The notes under the pieces: model-generated
Told to the model about the DNA's origin: nothing
Databases searched by the model: none
Seen by the model: only the letters and a program-made list of their open reading frames with translations
Made by a program: the position numbers and the translations under genes
Assembly: GCA_033763735.1 (NCBI GenBank)
Contig: JANRJY010000008.1
Location: 1 to 64,000, forward strand
Length of the DNA: 64,000 nucleotides
Direction of reading: 5' to 3'
DNA from: JANRJY01 sp033763735
Lineage (GTDB): Bacteria; Bacteroidota; Bacteroidia; Cytophagales; UBA9547
Part shown: piece after piece, positions 53,309-62,334 of the stretch
How the letters are laid out: each line of letters opens with the position of its first letter
How positions within the stretch are numbered: position 1 is the first letter of the stretch

Positions 53309-54646
53309 TTATTGTTTAGGTCTTAAATCTGCAACTATTTTATCTTCAAGTATTTGTTCGTCCATACTATCAATAATGCCTAATTCGTACAAACGATACA
53401 CTTTTTCATTATAATCATTGATTTTAAATGCATTTATTTCATCTATTCCATTAAGCATATACCACCGCATATTTCCATTTTTGACCTGATAAAATATTTT
53501 TAATCCCATTTTATCTATAAAATCATCTCTGTCAATTGGAGAGTTAAACATATGATTATCTCCTATCATTTCGTATGTTTTTTTGGAAATAATAAATACA
53601 GAACGAATCACCGTTTCCTGATCATTGATTAAAGCTTTGAGATTAGGGGTTGTGGACACCATATACATTTTAAGTGATTCTGGTTTTATTGATTTAGAAC
53701 TTCTTCCTTGTGACTCCACTTTTACCCACTGGTCTTTTTGGAATGGCTCATAAACTTTTTCCATGCCTGCTTTATCTTTTTTGGCAAAACATTTGCTCAA
53801 TTCTAATTGATGTTCTTTAGTCCATACGGTTGGTCCAAGTTCAATATCATCCAATGAAGGAGTTATAATTTGGAGACTCGGGAATACTTGTTTGATTTTT
53901 TTTGCCAATTCATCAGCTCTTGCTTTGGCAAGTTTTACATTATTAGCAATACTCGTTTGCCCTATTATTGATGAGCCATCCGGATTAATATTATTATTTG
54001 GCAGATGTGGATCAAAACTTGTGGGAATTTGAGAGGCTGATCCCATTATTTTTAAAGTCACACCTTTACCTTCATAGTTGGTACCCAAGAAGACACCTAT
54101 TTTCTCAATAATGTTATGGAATTCATGCTCACCATCTGCAGTGAAATCGGTCATATTATTTTTGAATTGTTTAAATGCGGGAATATCCAAGTGAATATCA
54201 TCGAGTTCTATCACGTCAAAATTGACGGAGTAGGTAGAGCGAATTAAATTAGCTTTGGTTGAAACAGATTGTGCTACATTATCGTCACTATCTGCTGCTT
54301 TGCGGTTGGTTATATCCGGACAATCAGTTTTGCTTTCTTTACATTTTTTACAAAAAGTATTTCTTATAACAATCCACAATGGAACTGTTTTCACCCTATG
54401 ACTTGCTAGCTTGTTATGATCCTGATCGTCAGCTCTTTGTGTTTTTCGTGCTACAGTGTAACCTTCGGTATTGTTTTTCCTGCTTTTTTTAGAAGAATTG
54501 CTTAAAAGTTTATCGGAAGGTATTGCAAGAAGTCGGGCATTTTTCTTTATTCTCAGAGAGAATCTTTTTTGGCTTATTGCAAAATCAGCATGTACAAATA
54601 ATATAAGAAATACAAAAAATTTGCATGTTGTTAAGCTTATACTCAT
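53309..54646 (-). CDS. Exported OmpA-fold-like protein
   Basis: 445 residues. Signal peptide 1-25 (ending FAISQ) is followed by a basic region (SKKSRKNN), a CxxC pair (FCKKCKESKTDC) and an OmpA-like peptidoglycan-binding pattern (VTLKIMGSASQIPTS, then NVKLAKARADELAKKIKQ). The C-terminal ~150 residues have no clear domain (FQKDQWVKVESQGR, MYMVSTTP). The OmpA-like match is inferred from pattern; the Asp/Arg pair that binds diaminopimelate is not obvious. It is the first gene of the operon with the lipase-like lipoprotein and a barrel, all envelope proteins. Confidence 0.62.
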   Translation of the reverse strand: MSISLTTCKFFVFLILFVHADFAISQKRFSLRIKKNARLLAIPSDKLLSNSSKKSRKNNTEGYTVARKTQRADDQDHNKLASHRVKTVPLWIVIRNTFCKKCKESKTDCPDITNRKAADSDDNVAQSVSTKANLIRSTYSVNFDVIELDDIHLDIPAFKQFKNNMTDFTADGEHEFHNIIEKIGVFLGTNYEGKGVTLKIMGSASQIPTSFDPHLPNNNINPDGSSIIGQTSIANNVKLAKARADELAKKIKQVFPSLQIITPSLDDIELGPTVWTKEHQLELSKCFAKKDKAGMEKVYEPFQKDQWVKVESQGRSSKSIKPESLKMYMVSTTPNLKALINDQETVIRSVFIISKKTYEMIGDNHMFNSPIDRDDFIDKMGLKIFYQVKNGNMRWYMLNGIDEINAFKINDYNEKVYRLYELGIIDSMDEQILEDKIVADLRPKQ

Positions 54647-54819
54647 TTTAAAGCTTTAAAAACGCCCTGTAAATGTAGCATTTTTTTTGTTACATCATGT
54701 AATATTATACGTAAAAATGAAATAATGGTTGTAACAGTCGCTTAGTATCAAGTAAATATCTGACTTTATTAAATTCGTGTTCATAAAATAAATAACTGTT
54801 TTTTAAATTATTTGTCATT

Positions 54820-54827
54820 TACTTTTG
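54820..54827 (+). promoter_or_regulatory. TAnnTTTG promoter box
   Basis: TACTTTTG lies 21 bases before the ATG at 54848. Confidence 0.5.
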
Positions 54828-54847
54828 CATAGATTAAAGATACAAAA

Positions 54848-55222
54848 ATGGATCATTTGGATACAGAACCCGATTTGATAGATGGAAAATTCATGGGTGA
54901 AATTAGTGCTGATTTTGTAAAAGTTGCCGATTTACTAAAAGAAGCTTCCTATCAAATAAGGAATAGAAACATTTCTCTATTTCCAATTTTCCCTATTGCA
55001 AAGGTTGATATCAAAATAGGCAAATTACTATATGGCAAGTTTGAATTTCAAACGGAATGGAATTATTATATTTCATCGGAAGAAGAATTTATGCAACTTA
55101 GTTTGATTACAGAGCAAAGCAAATTTGAAGAAACATACAAAAACCCGGATGAATATTGCTGCTTATTTGTTGTATATGAGGATTTTGTAAATTTTGTGTT
55201 TGTGCCTTACCCGGAAGACTAG
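54848..55222 (+). CDS. Small conserved protein of unknown function
   Basis: 124 residues, acidic, cytosolic (MDHLDTEPDLIDGKFMGEIS). Predicted helix at VKVADLLKEASYQIRN, then strands (FPIFPIAKVDIKIGKLL, CLFVVYEDFVNFVFVPY). Similar ~120-residue proteins occur in Bacteroidota, with no known role. It has a good promoter box and faces the GH1 gene across an AT-rich inverted repeat. Confidence 0.68.
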   Translation: MDHLDTEPDLIDGKFMGEISADFVKVADLLKEASYQIRNRNISLFPIFPIAKVDIKIGKLLYGKFEFQTEWNYYISSEEEFMQLSLITEQSKFEETYKNPDEYCCLFVVYEDFVNFVFVPYPED

Positions 55223-55225
55223 GAA

Positions 55226-55292
55226 ATGTTAAATTTTAAATGGTGATTTGGAAATGAAAAAAATTTAACATTTAAAATCCAAAATTTAACAT
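55226..55292. repeat. AT-rich inverted repeat between convergent genes
   Basis: ATGTTAAATTT (55226-55236) is the reverse complement of AAATTTAACAT at 55261-55271 and again at 55282-55292. It may act as a bidirectional transcription end between the small protein gene and the GH1 gene. Confidence 0.5.
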
Positions 55293-55296
55293 TACT

Positions 55297-56664
55297 TTAT
55301 ATAATTTCCTCAACTACTTCTTGATTCAAAAAACTTCGTAGCCAATAACCCGATTGCTTTACGATGCGTTGTTGAGTTTTATGGTTGACATAAACCAATC
55401 CAAAACGGGCTTTATAGCCTTCCCACCATTCAAAATTGTCAAAAAGTGTCCAAGTGAAAAATCCTTCCACATTTACCCCATCTTGTTTGGCTCTGTAAAG
55501 TTGATACAAATAATCTTCATAAAACCGAATTCGAATCGGATCATTCACTTCACCATTTACAACCTCATCATCCAAACAAACGCCACATTCAGTTACTAAA
55601 AGTTTTTTTATTCCCGGATATGCCTGATATCGCTTTAGTACATCGTACATTCCCTCAGGATATATCTCAAAACCCATGTTGTTCATAGGTACATTACGCT
55701 GACTTGCAGGCACTTCATTGGCAAAAGCAATAAGTGGAAACAATGAAAACTGACCAACCAGTCTGCAATAATATTGAATACCTAGAAAATCAAAATCAAA
55801 TTTCATTTTTTGGTCATCGCCCGATTTGAAAAACATTTCTATTAGTTTCATTGCAGGGAATTCCTTGTATGGATAACCTAATCCTACTGCAGGCTCAATG
55901 AACATTCTGTTGATTGTAGCATCAATTCGCTTTGCGGCACTTACATTAAGAGGATGATTATCTTTGGGTTGCACACTGAATGTAGCAAAACTGGTGCCTA
56001 CATGGCTATTTTTAACAGTGTCTCTAACAATTCGCCCCCCTTCGGCCTGGCATAAGTTGGCATGATGGGCTGCAGCAAGAAATCCAAATAAACTTTTGTG
56101 ACCGGGTGCGTGCTCCCCAGTCATGTATCCAAAGCCCGTAAAAGCAGATGGTTCATTCAATACTTTGTAATTTTTGACCCTATCACCAAATGCTTTGGTA
56201 CAAATTTGAGTATAATCCGAAAACCAATTAACAATATCCCGATTGACCCAACCACCTTTGTTTTGCAATGCTTGAGGCAAATCCCAATGGTACAATGTAA
56301 CCCAAGGGTCAATTCCTTTCTCGAGCAAAGTATCAATCACTTTATTATAAAAATCAACTCCTTTTTGATTAATCTGTCCCTTACCTTCCGGAATTATTCT
56401 ACTCCAAGCAACTGAAAATCCAAATGAATTAAAGTTAAATTCTTTGGCAAGTTCTATATCAGAACGGTAATTGTTGTAAAAATTGCAAGCCTCTCCACAG
56501 ATTTCACCTGTTTTGATGCTACCTTTTTTTCTTTCAAAAATATCCCAAATGGATGGACCTTTGCCATCAATATTTGCTGCTCCTTCGTTTTGGAAGGCCG
56601 AAATGGTAGTGCCCCATCTGAAATTTTGACCAAAATCTTCTTTTTTTAATCCGTACCTTTTCAA
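55297..56664 (-). CDS. Family 1 beta-glucosidase
   Basis: 455 residues, a full GH1 barrel without signal peptide. N-terminal FRWGTTISAFQNEG, acid/base Glu171 in KVLNEPSAF, and nucleophile Glu359 in LLVTECGV, where most relatives have TENG. C-terminal FTWTLFDNFEWWEGYKARFG is the aglycone-site signature. It should cleave beta-glucosides or related disaccharides in the cytosol. The start is TTG; no ATG fits and the length agrees with the family. A TAAATTTG box is upstream. Confidence 0.9.
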   Translation of the reverse strand: MKRYGLKKEDFGQNFRWGTTISAFQNEGAANIDGKGPSIWDIFERKKGSIKTGEICGEACNFYNNYRSDIELAKEFNFNSFGFSVAWSRIIPEGKGQINQKGVDFYNKVIDTLLEKGIDPWVTLYHWDLPQALQNKGGWVNRDIVNWFSDYTQICTKAFGDRVKNYKVLNEPSAFTGFGYMTGEHAPGHKSLFGFLAAAHHANLCQAEGGRIVRDTVKNSHVGTSFATFSVQPKDNHPLNVSAAKRIDATINRMFIEPAVGLGYPYKEFPAMKLIEMFFKSGDDQKMKFDFDFLGIQYYCRLVGQFSLFPLIAFANEVPASQRNVPMNNMGFEIYPEGMYDVLKRYQAYPGIKKLLVTECGVCLDDEVVNGEVNDPIRIRFYEDYLYQLYRAKQDGVNVEGFFTWTLFDNFEWWEGYKARFGLVYVNHKTQQRIVKQSGYWLRSFLNQEVVEEII

Positions 56665-56687
56665 GAAATGCCAAATAATTTACGGTA

Positions 56688-56695
56688 CAAATTTA
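56688..56695 (-). promoter_or_regulatory. TAnnTTTG promoter box of the GH1 gene
   Basis: Minus-strand TAAATTTG, 24 bases before the TTG start of the GH1 gene. Confidence 0.5.
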
Positions 56696-56836
56696 TCTTA
56701 TTTTATAACAGATTGTGTTTGATCCAATAAATAATATTACTTCTTTAACTTCATTCTTTTTCGACTATTTAGATTTGATTTATAGTTAATATTATTATTT
56801 CCTAATATTAAAATTTCATTCTTTTTTTATCGAATT

Positions 56837-57502
56837 TTGTTGCCTCAAACGGCTATTATTTTGGAATTTATAGATAAGAAGTTAAGTGATTATGCGGAAC
56901 TGCATACTACTCCTGAAAGTGCATTATTACAACAAATAAATAGAGATACACATGCAAATGTGATGATGTCCCGTATGCTTTCCGGCCACTTGCAAGGCAG
57001 GGTTTTGGCAATGTTTAGTGCTATGATTCAACCCAAATATATTTTAGAAATAGGCACTTATACAGGATATTCGGCAATTTGCATGGCTGAACATTTGAAT
57101 GAAAATGGAAAATTAATAAGTATTGATATTAATGAAGAACTAAGGCCAAGAATTCAGAAAAACTGGTCAAGTTTTAGCAAAAGCAATCAAATGGAATTAA
57201 TGATAGGTAATGCAATTGAAATTATTCCTACTTTGAACTATACATTTGATTTGGTTTTTATTGATGCTGATAAAATTAATTACGCCAATTATTTCGATTT
57301 GGTGATTGACAAAGTTCGATCCGGAGGATTTATTATAGCTGATAATGTATTGTGGAGCGGTAAAGTGGTTGAAAATCCGGATCCAAAGGATAAAGATTTG
57401 CAATCGATATTAAAATTTAATGCCTATATTCAAAAACATGATGCCATTGAAAATGTACTCTTTCCGATAAGAGATGGGTTGATGGTGATGAGGAAGTGCT
57501 GA
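56837..57502 (+). CDS. SAM-dependent O-methyltransferase
   Basis: 221 residues of the class I O-methyltransferase_3 family (catechol/caffeoyl-CoA type). SAM site ILEIGTYTGYSAICMAE (~75-91), ISIDINEE, metal and catalytic region VFIDADKINYANYFD and IIADNVLWSG. The enzyme methylates hydroxyl groups on small substrates, usually with a divalent metal; substrate unknown. Start is TTG at 56837 or 56840. The TGA is followed directly by an array of octamer repeats. Confidence 0.9.
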   Translation: MLPQTAIILEFIDKKLSDYAELHTTPESALLQQINRDTHANVMMSRMLSGHLQGRVLAMFSAMIQPKYILEIGTYTGYSAICMAEHLNENGKLISIDINEELRPRIQKNWSSFSKSNQMELMIGNAIEIIPTLNYTFDLVFIDADKINYANYFDLVIDKVRSGGFIIADNVLWSGKVVENPDPKDKDLQSILKFNAYIQKHDAIENVLFPIRDGLMVMRKC

Positions 57503-57503
57503 T

Positions 57504-57620
57504 GTTTTGACGTTTTGACGATTTGACGTTTGGACGATTTGAAGTGTTGACGTTTTGACGAGCTGACGTGTTGACGTGTTCAGTAATAAGTGTTCACGTG
57601 CTAGGTGTTTAAGTTCTAAG
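57504..57620. repeat. Tandem 8-mer array after the methyltransferase gene
   Basis: Ten octamers from 57504 to 57583 (GTTTTGAC, GTTTTGAC, GATTTGAC, GTTTGGAC, GATTTGAA, GTGTTGAC, GTTTTGAC, GAGCTGAC, GTGTTGAC, GTGTTCAG), then after six bases GTGTTCAC, GTGCTAGG and TGTTTAAG. The array begins two bases after the stop codon and shares its consensus with 7538-7601; the tail matches 9142-9160. Confidence 0.8.
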
Positions 57621-57717
57621 TTGTAATTTTGAGTTGATGTTAATATTGATAACTTTCAAGAATTAATTCAGTGATTATCAATTATTAACATTTTAAAAAT
57701 TTTAACAAAAGCCGAAT

Positions 57718-58782
57718 TCACTTTTCTATGTGCGGTAGGGGCTTGTAGGTGACATACTGATATTCACAACAGCAGCCCGAATGCGCATGATGTCCATCCG
57801 AATCAATACCTTTAATAGATGATTCAGGGCGGGCATCAATAAGTTTTTGTTCCCATTGTTTTCTTTCTTCTTCCATTAGCTTTAATTCATCTTCCGAAAA
57901 TTTAAACTCAATTAATTTATTCAAATCAGGCTGACCTGCATCGACCCAACAGGTATACCACATATCCCCTACCATCTTTATGGAAGCGCGCATTCTGCGT
58001 TCTACTTGTCCACTCAGTGCTTCATGATAAGCTTTAGAAAACGGTTTTGAATAAACACGCACACTGATATTGTTACGCTCTTCATAACTATATTTTTTAT
58101 CTTCAGGAAAGCGCTTTGTCAATTCTTTTTCGAAATACAAAACCGAATCCAAAGCGGTGTGGGCTGCAATTATAGATTTCCAAGCTCTAATTTGCGGAAA
58201 GCGTTCATATTCTGCGGGACCAATATAATAATCATATTCTTCAGCAAATAGTTCGGGCAATCGTGATTCCCAAAATCCGTGAATTCCATATTGTCCGGTA
58301 AACTGCCCATTATAATTAAATGTAGTATGTAAAGGCACATTACCATCGGCTATATAATGTCCCATATCTGCAGAAAGTCGAAGAATTGCATTTGCATCTG
58401 CTCTTTTAAATGCCTCAGTGAGTTGATATTTGATTTTGTTTACAAACCAAGGGTTTATGCCATGCATCATTAAAGAGTCCTCCGTATATTTTTCAACTGC
58501 TTCTTTCCAAAATCGGGGCAATTTAAATATGGCACTATCACCATATTTGTCGGCATCAATGTAATGTCGAGGCGCCTCACCTTCAACTGCATATCGTCTG
58601 CTATCGGGGTTAACCGCTTTTTCGGTAATAAATGCAATATGATATTTGTAAAAAGGGAGCATTTCGGGAGGTAATGTAAATACTGCCAAACGGTTAATTC
58701 TTTTATGCGCAAAGAATCCCCATCCATTGCAAATTCCAACGGCTGCGAAAATAAAAATCACTACAATCAGAAATCTGTTCAT
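57718..58782 (-). CDS. Secreted zinc-dependent phospholipase C-like protein
   Basis: 354 residues from ATG 58780-58782; an upstream ATG at 58821 precedes the signal peptide. The signal MNRFLIVVIF...ICNG ends directly before Trp21, so the mature protein begins with Trp, as in Bacillus zinc phospholipase C where Trp1 is a zinc ligand. Other ligands are visible: His26 (GFFAHKR), APRHYIDAD, DMGHYIADGNVPLH and HGFWESRL. This supports the S1/P1-like zinc phospholipase C family (PF00882). The C-terminal tail is unusual: GHHAHSGCCCEYQY, a His/Cys cluster. It probably acts on phosphoesters outside the cytosol; substrate unknown. Confidence 0.87.
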   Translation of the reverse strand: MNRFLIVVIFIFAAVGICNGWGFFAHKRINRLAVFTLPPEMLPFYKYHIAFITEKAVNPDSRRYAVEGEAPRHYIDADKYGDSAIFKLPRFWKEAVEKYTEDSLMMHGINPWFVNKIKYQLTEAFKRADANAILRLSADMGHYIADGNVPLHTTFNYNGQFTGQYGIHGFWESRLPELFAEEYDYYIGPAEYERFPQIRAWKSIIAAHTALDSVLYFEKELTKRFPEDKKYSYEERNNISVRVYSKPFSKAYHEALSGQVERRMRASIKMVGDMWYTCWVDAGQPDLNKLIEFKFSEDELKLMEEERKQWEQKLIDARPESSIKGIDSDGHHAHSGCCCEYQYVTYKPLPHIEK

Positions 58783-59013
58783 TGAATTGTTAAAATAATT
58801 AAAAAATATCGAATAATCCATATTAGGAAATTGTTACCTTCTGTGCAGATTAAAAAATATTATAAAAATTATTAATTAGATATGCAACGAAATCAGCCTA
58901 ATTCTTGTCAATATCATAAATCAAAATACACAAGCCAAAATACAACAACAATTACATATAGCTACGTATTTTTATGATGATTGAATCAATTGGAAAAAAG
59001 GATTAAAAGCGTG

Positions 59014-59044
59014 TAAAATCTTCTGTATATTATGGAAGATTTTA
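59014..59044. terminator. Perfect 10-bp hairpin overlapping the stop codon of the 59042 gene
   Basis: TAAAATCTTC (59014-59023) pairs exactly with GAAGATTTTA (59035-59044). On the minus strand it begins at the TAA stop of the last gene of the four-gene operon. It lacks a long T-tract, so termination is plausible but not certain. The gap to 57718-58782 is otherwise AT-rich. Confidence 0.5.
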
Positions 59045-60487
59045 TTTTTTGTACTGATATGCCCCAACATCAGTGGTGTCGCCTCTAAACGAACCAAGAA
59101 TATCATATTGATACTCATTTAATTTTAAACCCGAATTTCTGACAATACTATTTTCCAATGGTCGTAATTTATAATCCAAATGAAGGGTGTCTAACAACTT
59201 TTTATAATTTCTTGGATTATTGTTAAAATCGTCTCTTTTAAAAACAAATACTTTATTGTCAGCTAATTGCGTTGAATCACGCATCACATTATTTTTTACT
59301 TCAAACAGCGTGTATTCACCCGAATTCACAAAATAAGCTTCTTTGAACCTTTCGCCCCAAGCAATATTATTTACAAAGTAGACCTTAGTAGGGTTTGCTC
59401 CAACACCTTCCAAATCGGTAGGAGTTATTCTAACACATGGTTTTTGACGAGTGATATTATTACTTAAATTTTCGGCAAAAGTGTTATGAACCAATGTAAA
59501 ATCACCGCCATTGTATGCCCCAAAATAAAATCCGGCACAGTTTGAAACTACACAATTCCACATTTTGATGGTGGGATTATGAGCAATAATGCCATTTCCG
59601 GAGGCATACATAATTATGGTATTACTTAATTTCAGTTCGGTTGATTGTTTATTTTCTGTACTTGAACCTATCGAAATTGCGTCTGTTGTATTATAAATTT
59701 CAGCATTTGTGATTTCATTTTGCACAGCACCGGGCATTAACATTATGCCTTTCCACATTCCAGGAGTTGCTTTCCAATAGCCATCACTACGCGAACCTGA
59801 AAAAATCACCTTTTGGTTAATACCTGTATCCCCTTGTATTTTGATTGTTCCATAAACTATTATTGCCGCATTAGTTGCCGCTCTAATTTGCACTCCTTTA
59901 GTAATTGTAAGGCTGGAACCTGATGGAATGGTAATTGTTTTATAAATAAATCTGGCATTTGTATTGTCCCAAATATTAGTTCCAGATAAGGTTTCGCCAC
60001 TATAATAAATAGCATCTCTCCCCCAGGCTGTTAGATATACTTTTTGAATCGCACCATTTTCGGGCTGTATTAAAATGGAATCTTTTGATAAAAATGGAGT
60101 GGGTTGGTTGCTTTTGGATAAATTAACTTTTACAAAAACACTCAAACTATCTTTCCCTCTGAGGAATATTTTGCTGAAACTTTGTGTTTTTTGTCCGTTT
60201 ATATTAAGCTCAAATGGAGAAGAACTTCCACCACCCACTGATATTGAAGTTATCATACGTGCATTACCTGTGGGATTTTTGACTTTAACTCTTTTTGTAA
60301 TAGAAGTGTAATCGGTAAAAATGGTATCAAAAAGCAAACTATCAGTAGCAATATTGTCATACGCATCTTCAATAATAAATTTTGAATCATCATTGCTTAA
60401 CACTTCCTCCGGAGGAACGCAATAATTGAAACAAAATATCAGAGAACTGAATAATATAAAAATCCTTAAATGAGTTGTCTTGAACAT
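59042..60487 (-). CDS. Lipoprotein with parallel beta-helix
   Basis: 481 residues. Lipobox-like FNYC (about Cys23) after a hydrophobic signal. An N-terminal Ig-like part (FDTIFTDYTSITKRVKVKNP, FVKVNLSK) precedes a right-handed beta-helix (~200-420: IVYGTIKIQGD, WKGIMLMPGAVQNEI, NTIIMYASGNGIIAHN, LVHNTFAENL). The end (GSFRGDTTDVGAYQYKK) is typical of such Bacteroidota lipoproteins. Function is unknown. Its ATG overlaps the TAA of the TPR gene by one base (TAATG), so the two are translationally coupled. It is the last gene of a four-gene operon. Confidence 0.75.
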   Translation of the reverse strand: MFKTTHLRIFILFSSLIFCFNYCVPPEEVLSNDDSKFIIEDAYDNIATDSLLFDTIFTDYTSITKRVKVKNPTGNARMITSISVGGGSSSPFELNINGQKTQSFSKIFLRGKDSLSVFVKVNLSKSNQPTPFLSKDSILIQPENGAIQKVYLTAWGRDAIYYSGETLSGTNIWDNTNARFIYKTITIPSGSSLTITKGVQIRAATNAAIIVYGTIKIQGDTGINQKVIFSGSRSDGYWKATPGMWKGIMLMPGAVQNEITNAEIYNTTDAISIGSSTENKQSTELKLSNTIIMYASGNGIIAHNPTIKMWNCVVSNCAGFYFGAYNGGDFTLVHNTFAENLSNNITRQKPCVRITPTDLEGVGANPTKVYFVNNIAWGERFKEAYFVNSGEYTLFEVKNNVMRDSTQLADNKVFVFKRDDFNNNPRNYKKLLDTLHLDYKLRPLENSIVRNSGLKLNEYQYDILGSFRGDTTDVGAYQYKK

Positions 60488-62313
60488 TATTGAATATTCA
60501 AATTATCCCCACGAAGCGATCTAAATCGTTTGCGAGCCTCCGCAGTGTAAATACTGGCAGGGAAATCAATCAAAAATTTATTATACAAAGCCATTGCCTT
60601 TTCTGAATCTTTAAAATTTTCTTCATACATTCTTGCAATTGTAAATGCAGCATCATCGGCATAAATACCTGTTTTGTAATCACTTACAATGGTCTGCAAT
60701 TTGGTTAAGGCTTCTTTATAATTACCCGTTTTGTTAAGCACTTTCGCTTGCAGATAGTATATTTCATCAACAATAGCATTGTCCTTATATATTTTTAAAA
60801 GTGAATCCAGAATTTTAAGTGTTTCGGGATATTTGTTTTGAAACAATAATAATTCAGCCTGACAATATGCTTTCAAAGCCGGATGTGTACTGTCATCATC
60901 CAGTCCGGTATTGTCCTGAATAAATACGCTCAAGTCAATGGCATCATTGGCGATTTCGCGAGTAGTTGCAAGTTTAAGCACATCCAAATGCTCCTTTGCC
61001 AAATCAAATTCACCTATGTAATAAGATAACTTTGCATTTCTCAATTTTGCTTCATGCCCAAGAGGTTGTTCTTTCATATCTTTTTCAACCTGCGAATAAA
61101 TAAGTGTAGCTTCCCAAGGTTCGTTTTTTAGTACATATATATCGCCCATATCCAGTTTGCAACGATTGAGAAACTGGGCATCTACCCATGGGTATGAAAT
61201 TATTTCTCTAAAATACATTACAGAGGTATCTTTTGAATCCAGATAAAATCCATACAAAATTGCCATGCTTCTCAATGCTTCCATAGTTTGTTGTGTACGT
61301 CCCAAATCTACCATATATTGCTTATAATCAGCAATTAATGACCTGATATTACTAGCATCAATCGGATAGGTGTTTTTGACTTTTTCTTCTTTTGCTTGAA
61401 TTTTGAGCTTTCTGGCAATACCATAATTAGGGCTACTCCGATATTCTTTTTCTACATAGGCATATATTTCAATTGCGGTATCATATTCTTTGTTTTCAAA
61501 GGCAATTTTGCCAATTTCCATGAGTTTATTGCCTTGTGTTTTCATTAACCGGTCATAGGCTTTGCCTTGTAAAAATGCCAATGGGAAATCCTTTTTTTGT
61601 AAATAAATCCAAATTAAAATATCGTTGTAAATAAACTGGGTAGGGTTTTCTTGTATTTTTTCAAGTATTCCTGCTTCAAATAATTTAAACTCTTCATCTG
61701 TAACAATATACTCTTGAAATCGAGCTTTCAAATATTCTTTATCATGATGATTAATTAAAAGTAAGCGAATAAGTTCCGAAACCATTTCGGCTGTTTTCCC
61801 TTCTTTTTTATTGATTTCAGCCATTTCAAGGGCATAAATAAAATCGTTGCCTTGCACTTTTCGCGCAGCTAAAAAAACCAGCTTTGAAATATCGAAATAG
61901 CCATTTTTGTTCAAGTTTTGGGTGATAGGATCAATATAATCAGGATTTTCAACCGAATAGCGTATTACTTTATCAAATTGCTTTTGAGCGTCTTTTTGTT
62001 TGTTTTGTTTTAGGTAAAGTGTAGCAGCATCTATTTTATAATAAGGATTTTCAGGATCCCACTTGATCATTTTTTTTACCAATTTTTCTGCCTCAATGTA
62101 GTTATTGGTTTTGATTAAACAATCGGTGTATTTTTCATACACCTTTTTAGCGTTTTCAAGATCAGTTGTGAAATTCTGATAAATAGATATCGCTTTCAAA
62201 TACTCGCCTCCTTTATAATATTCTTCAGCTAATGGCAATCCGCCTTTTTGAGCAAAAAGTATGTTTGCAATTACAAGCAATAAAAAAGTGTATATGTTTC
62301 TCGAGTTGAACAA
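60487..62313 (-). CDS. Exported TPR protein
   Basis: 608 residues starting at TTG 62311-62313. Signal peptide 1-21 (ending ILFAQ). TPR repeats fill the protein, clearest near the N-terminus (GGEYLKAISIYQNF, NYIEAEKLVKKMIKWDPENP) and at the C-terminus (NYKEALTKLQTIVSDY, DSEKAMALYNKFLIDFPAS). It is probably a periplasmic scaffold; gliding, T9SS or outer-membrane assembly roles are known for similar proteins but not shown here. It begins 21 bases after the thioredoxin-like gene and is coupled to the beta-helix lipoprotein gene. Confidence 0.8.
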   Translation of the reverse strand: MFNSRNIYTFLLLVIANILFAQKGGLPLAEEYYKGGEYLKAISIYQNFTTDLENAKKVYEKYTDCLIKTNNYIEAEKLVKKMIKWDPENPYYKIDAATLYLKQNKQKDAQKQFDKVIRYSVENPDYIDPITQNLNKNGYFDISKLVFLAARKVQGNDFIYALEMAEINKKEGKTAEMVSELIRLLLINHHDKEYLKARFQEYIVTDEEFKLFEAGILEKIQENPTQFIYNDILIWIYLQKKDFPLAFLQGKAYDRLMKTQGNKLMEIGKIAFENKEYDTAIEIYAYVEKEYRSSPNYGIARKLKIQAKEEKVKNTYPIDASNIRSLIADYKQYMVDLGRTQQTMEALRSMAILYGFYLDSKDTSVMYFREIISYPWVDAQFLNRCKLDMGDIYVLKNEPWEATLIYSQVEKDMKEQPLGHEAKLRNAKLSYYIGEFDLAKEHLDVLKLATTREIANDAIDLSVFIQDNTGLDDDSTHPALKAYCQAELLLFQNKYPETLKILDSLLKIYKDNAIVDEIYYLQAKVLNKTGNYKEALTKLQTIVSDYKTGIYADDAAFTIARMYEENFKDSEKAMALYNKFLIDFPASIYTAEARKRFRSLRGDNLNIQ

Positions 62314-62334
62314 ACTATTGTAGATTAATAAAGA

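Noticed and set aside
57504..57620. Possible CRISPR array from regular repeats
   Set aside because: Units are 8 bases without unique spacers, and no cas genes are present.
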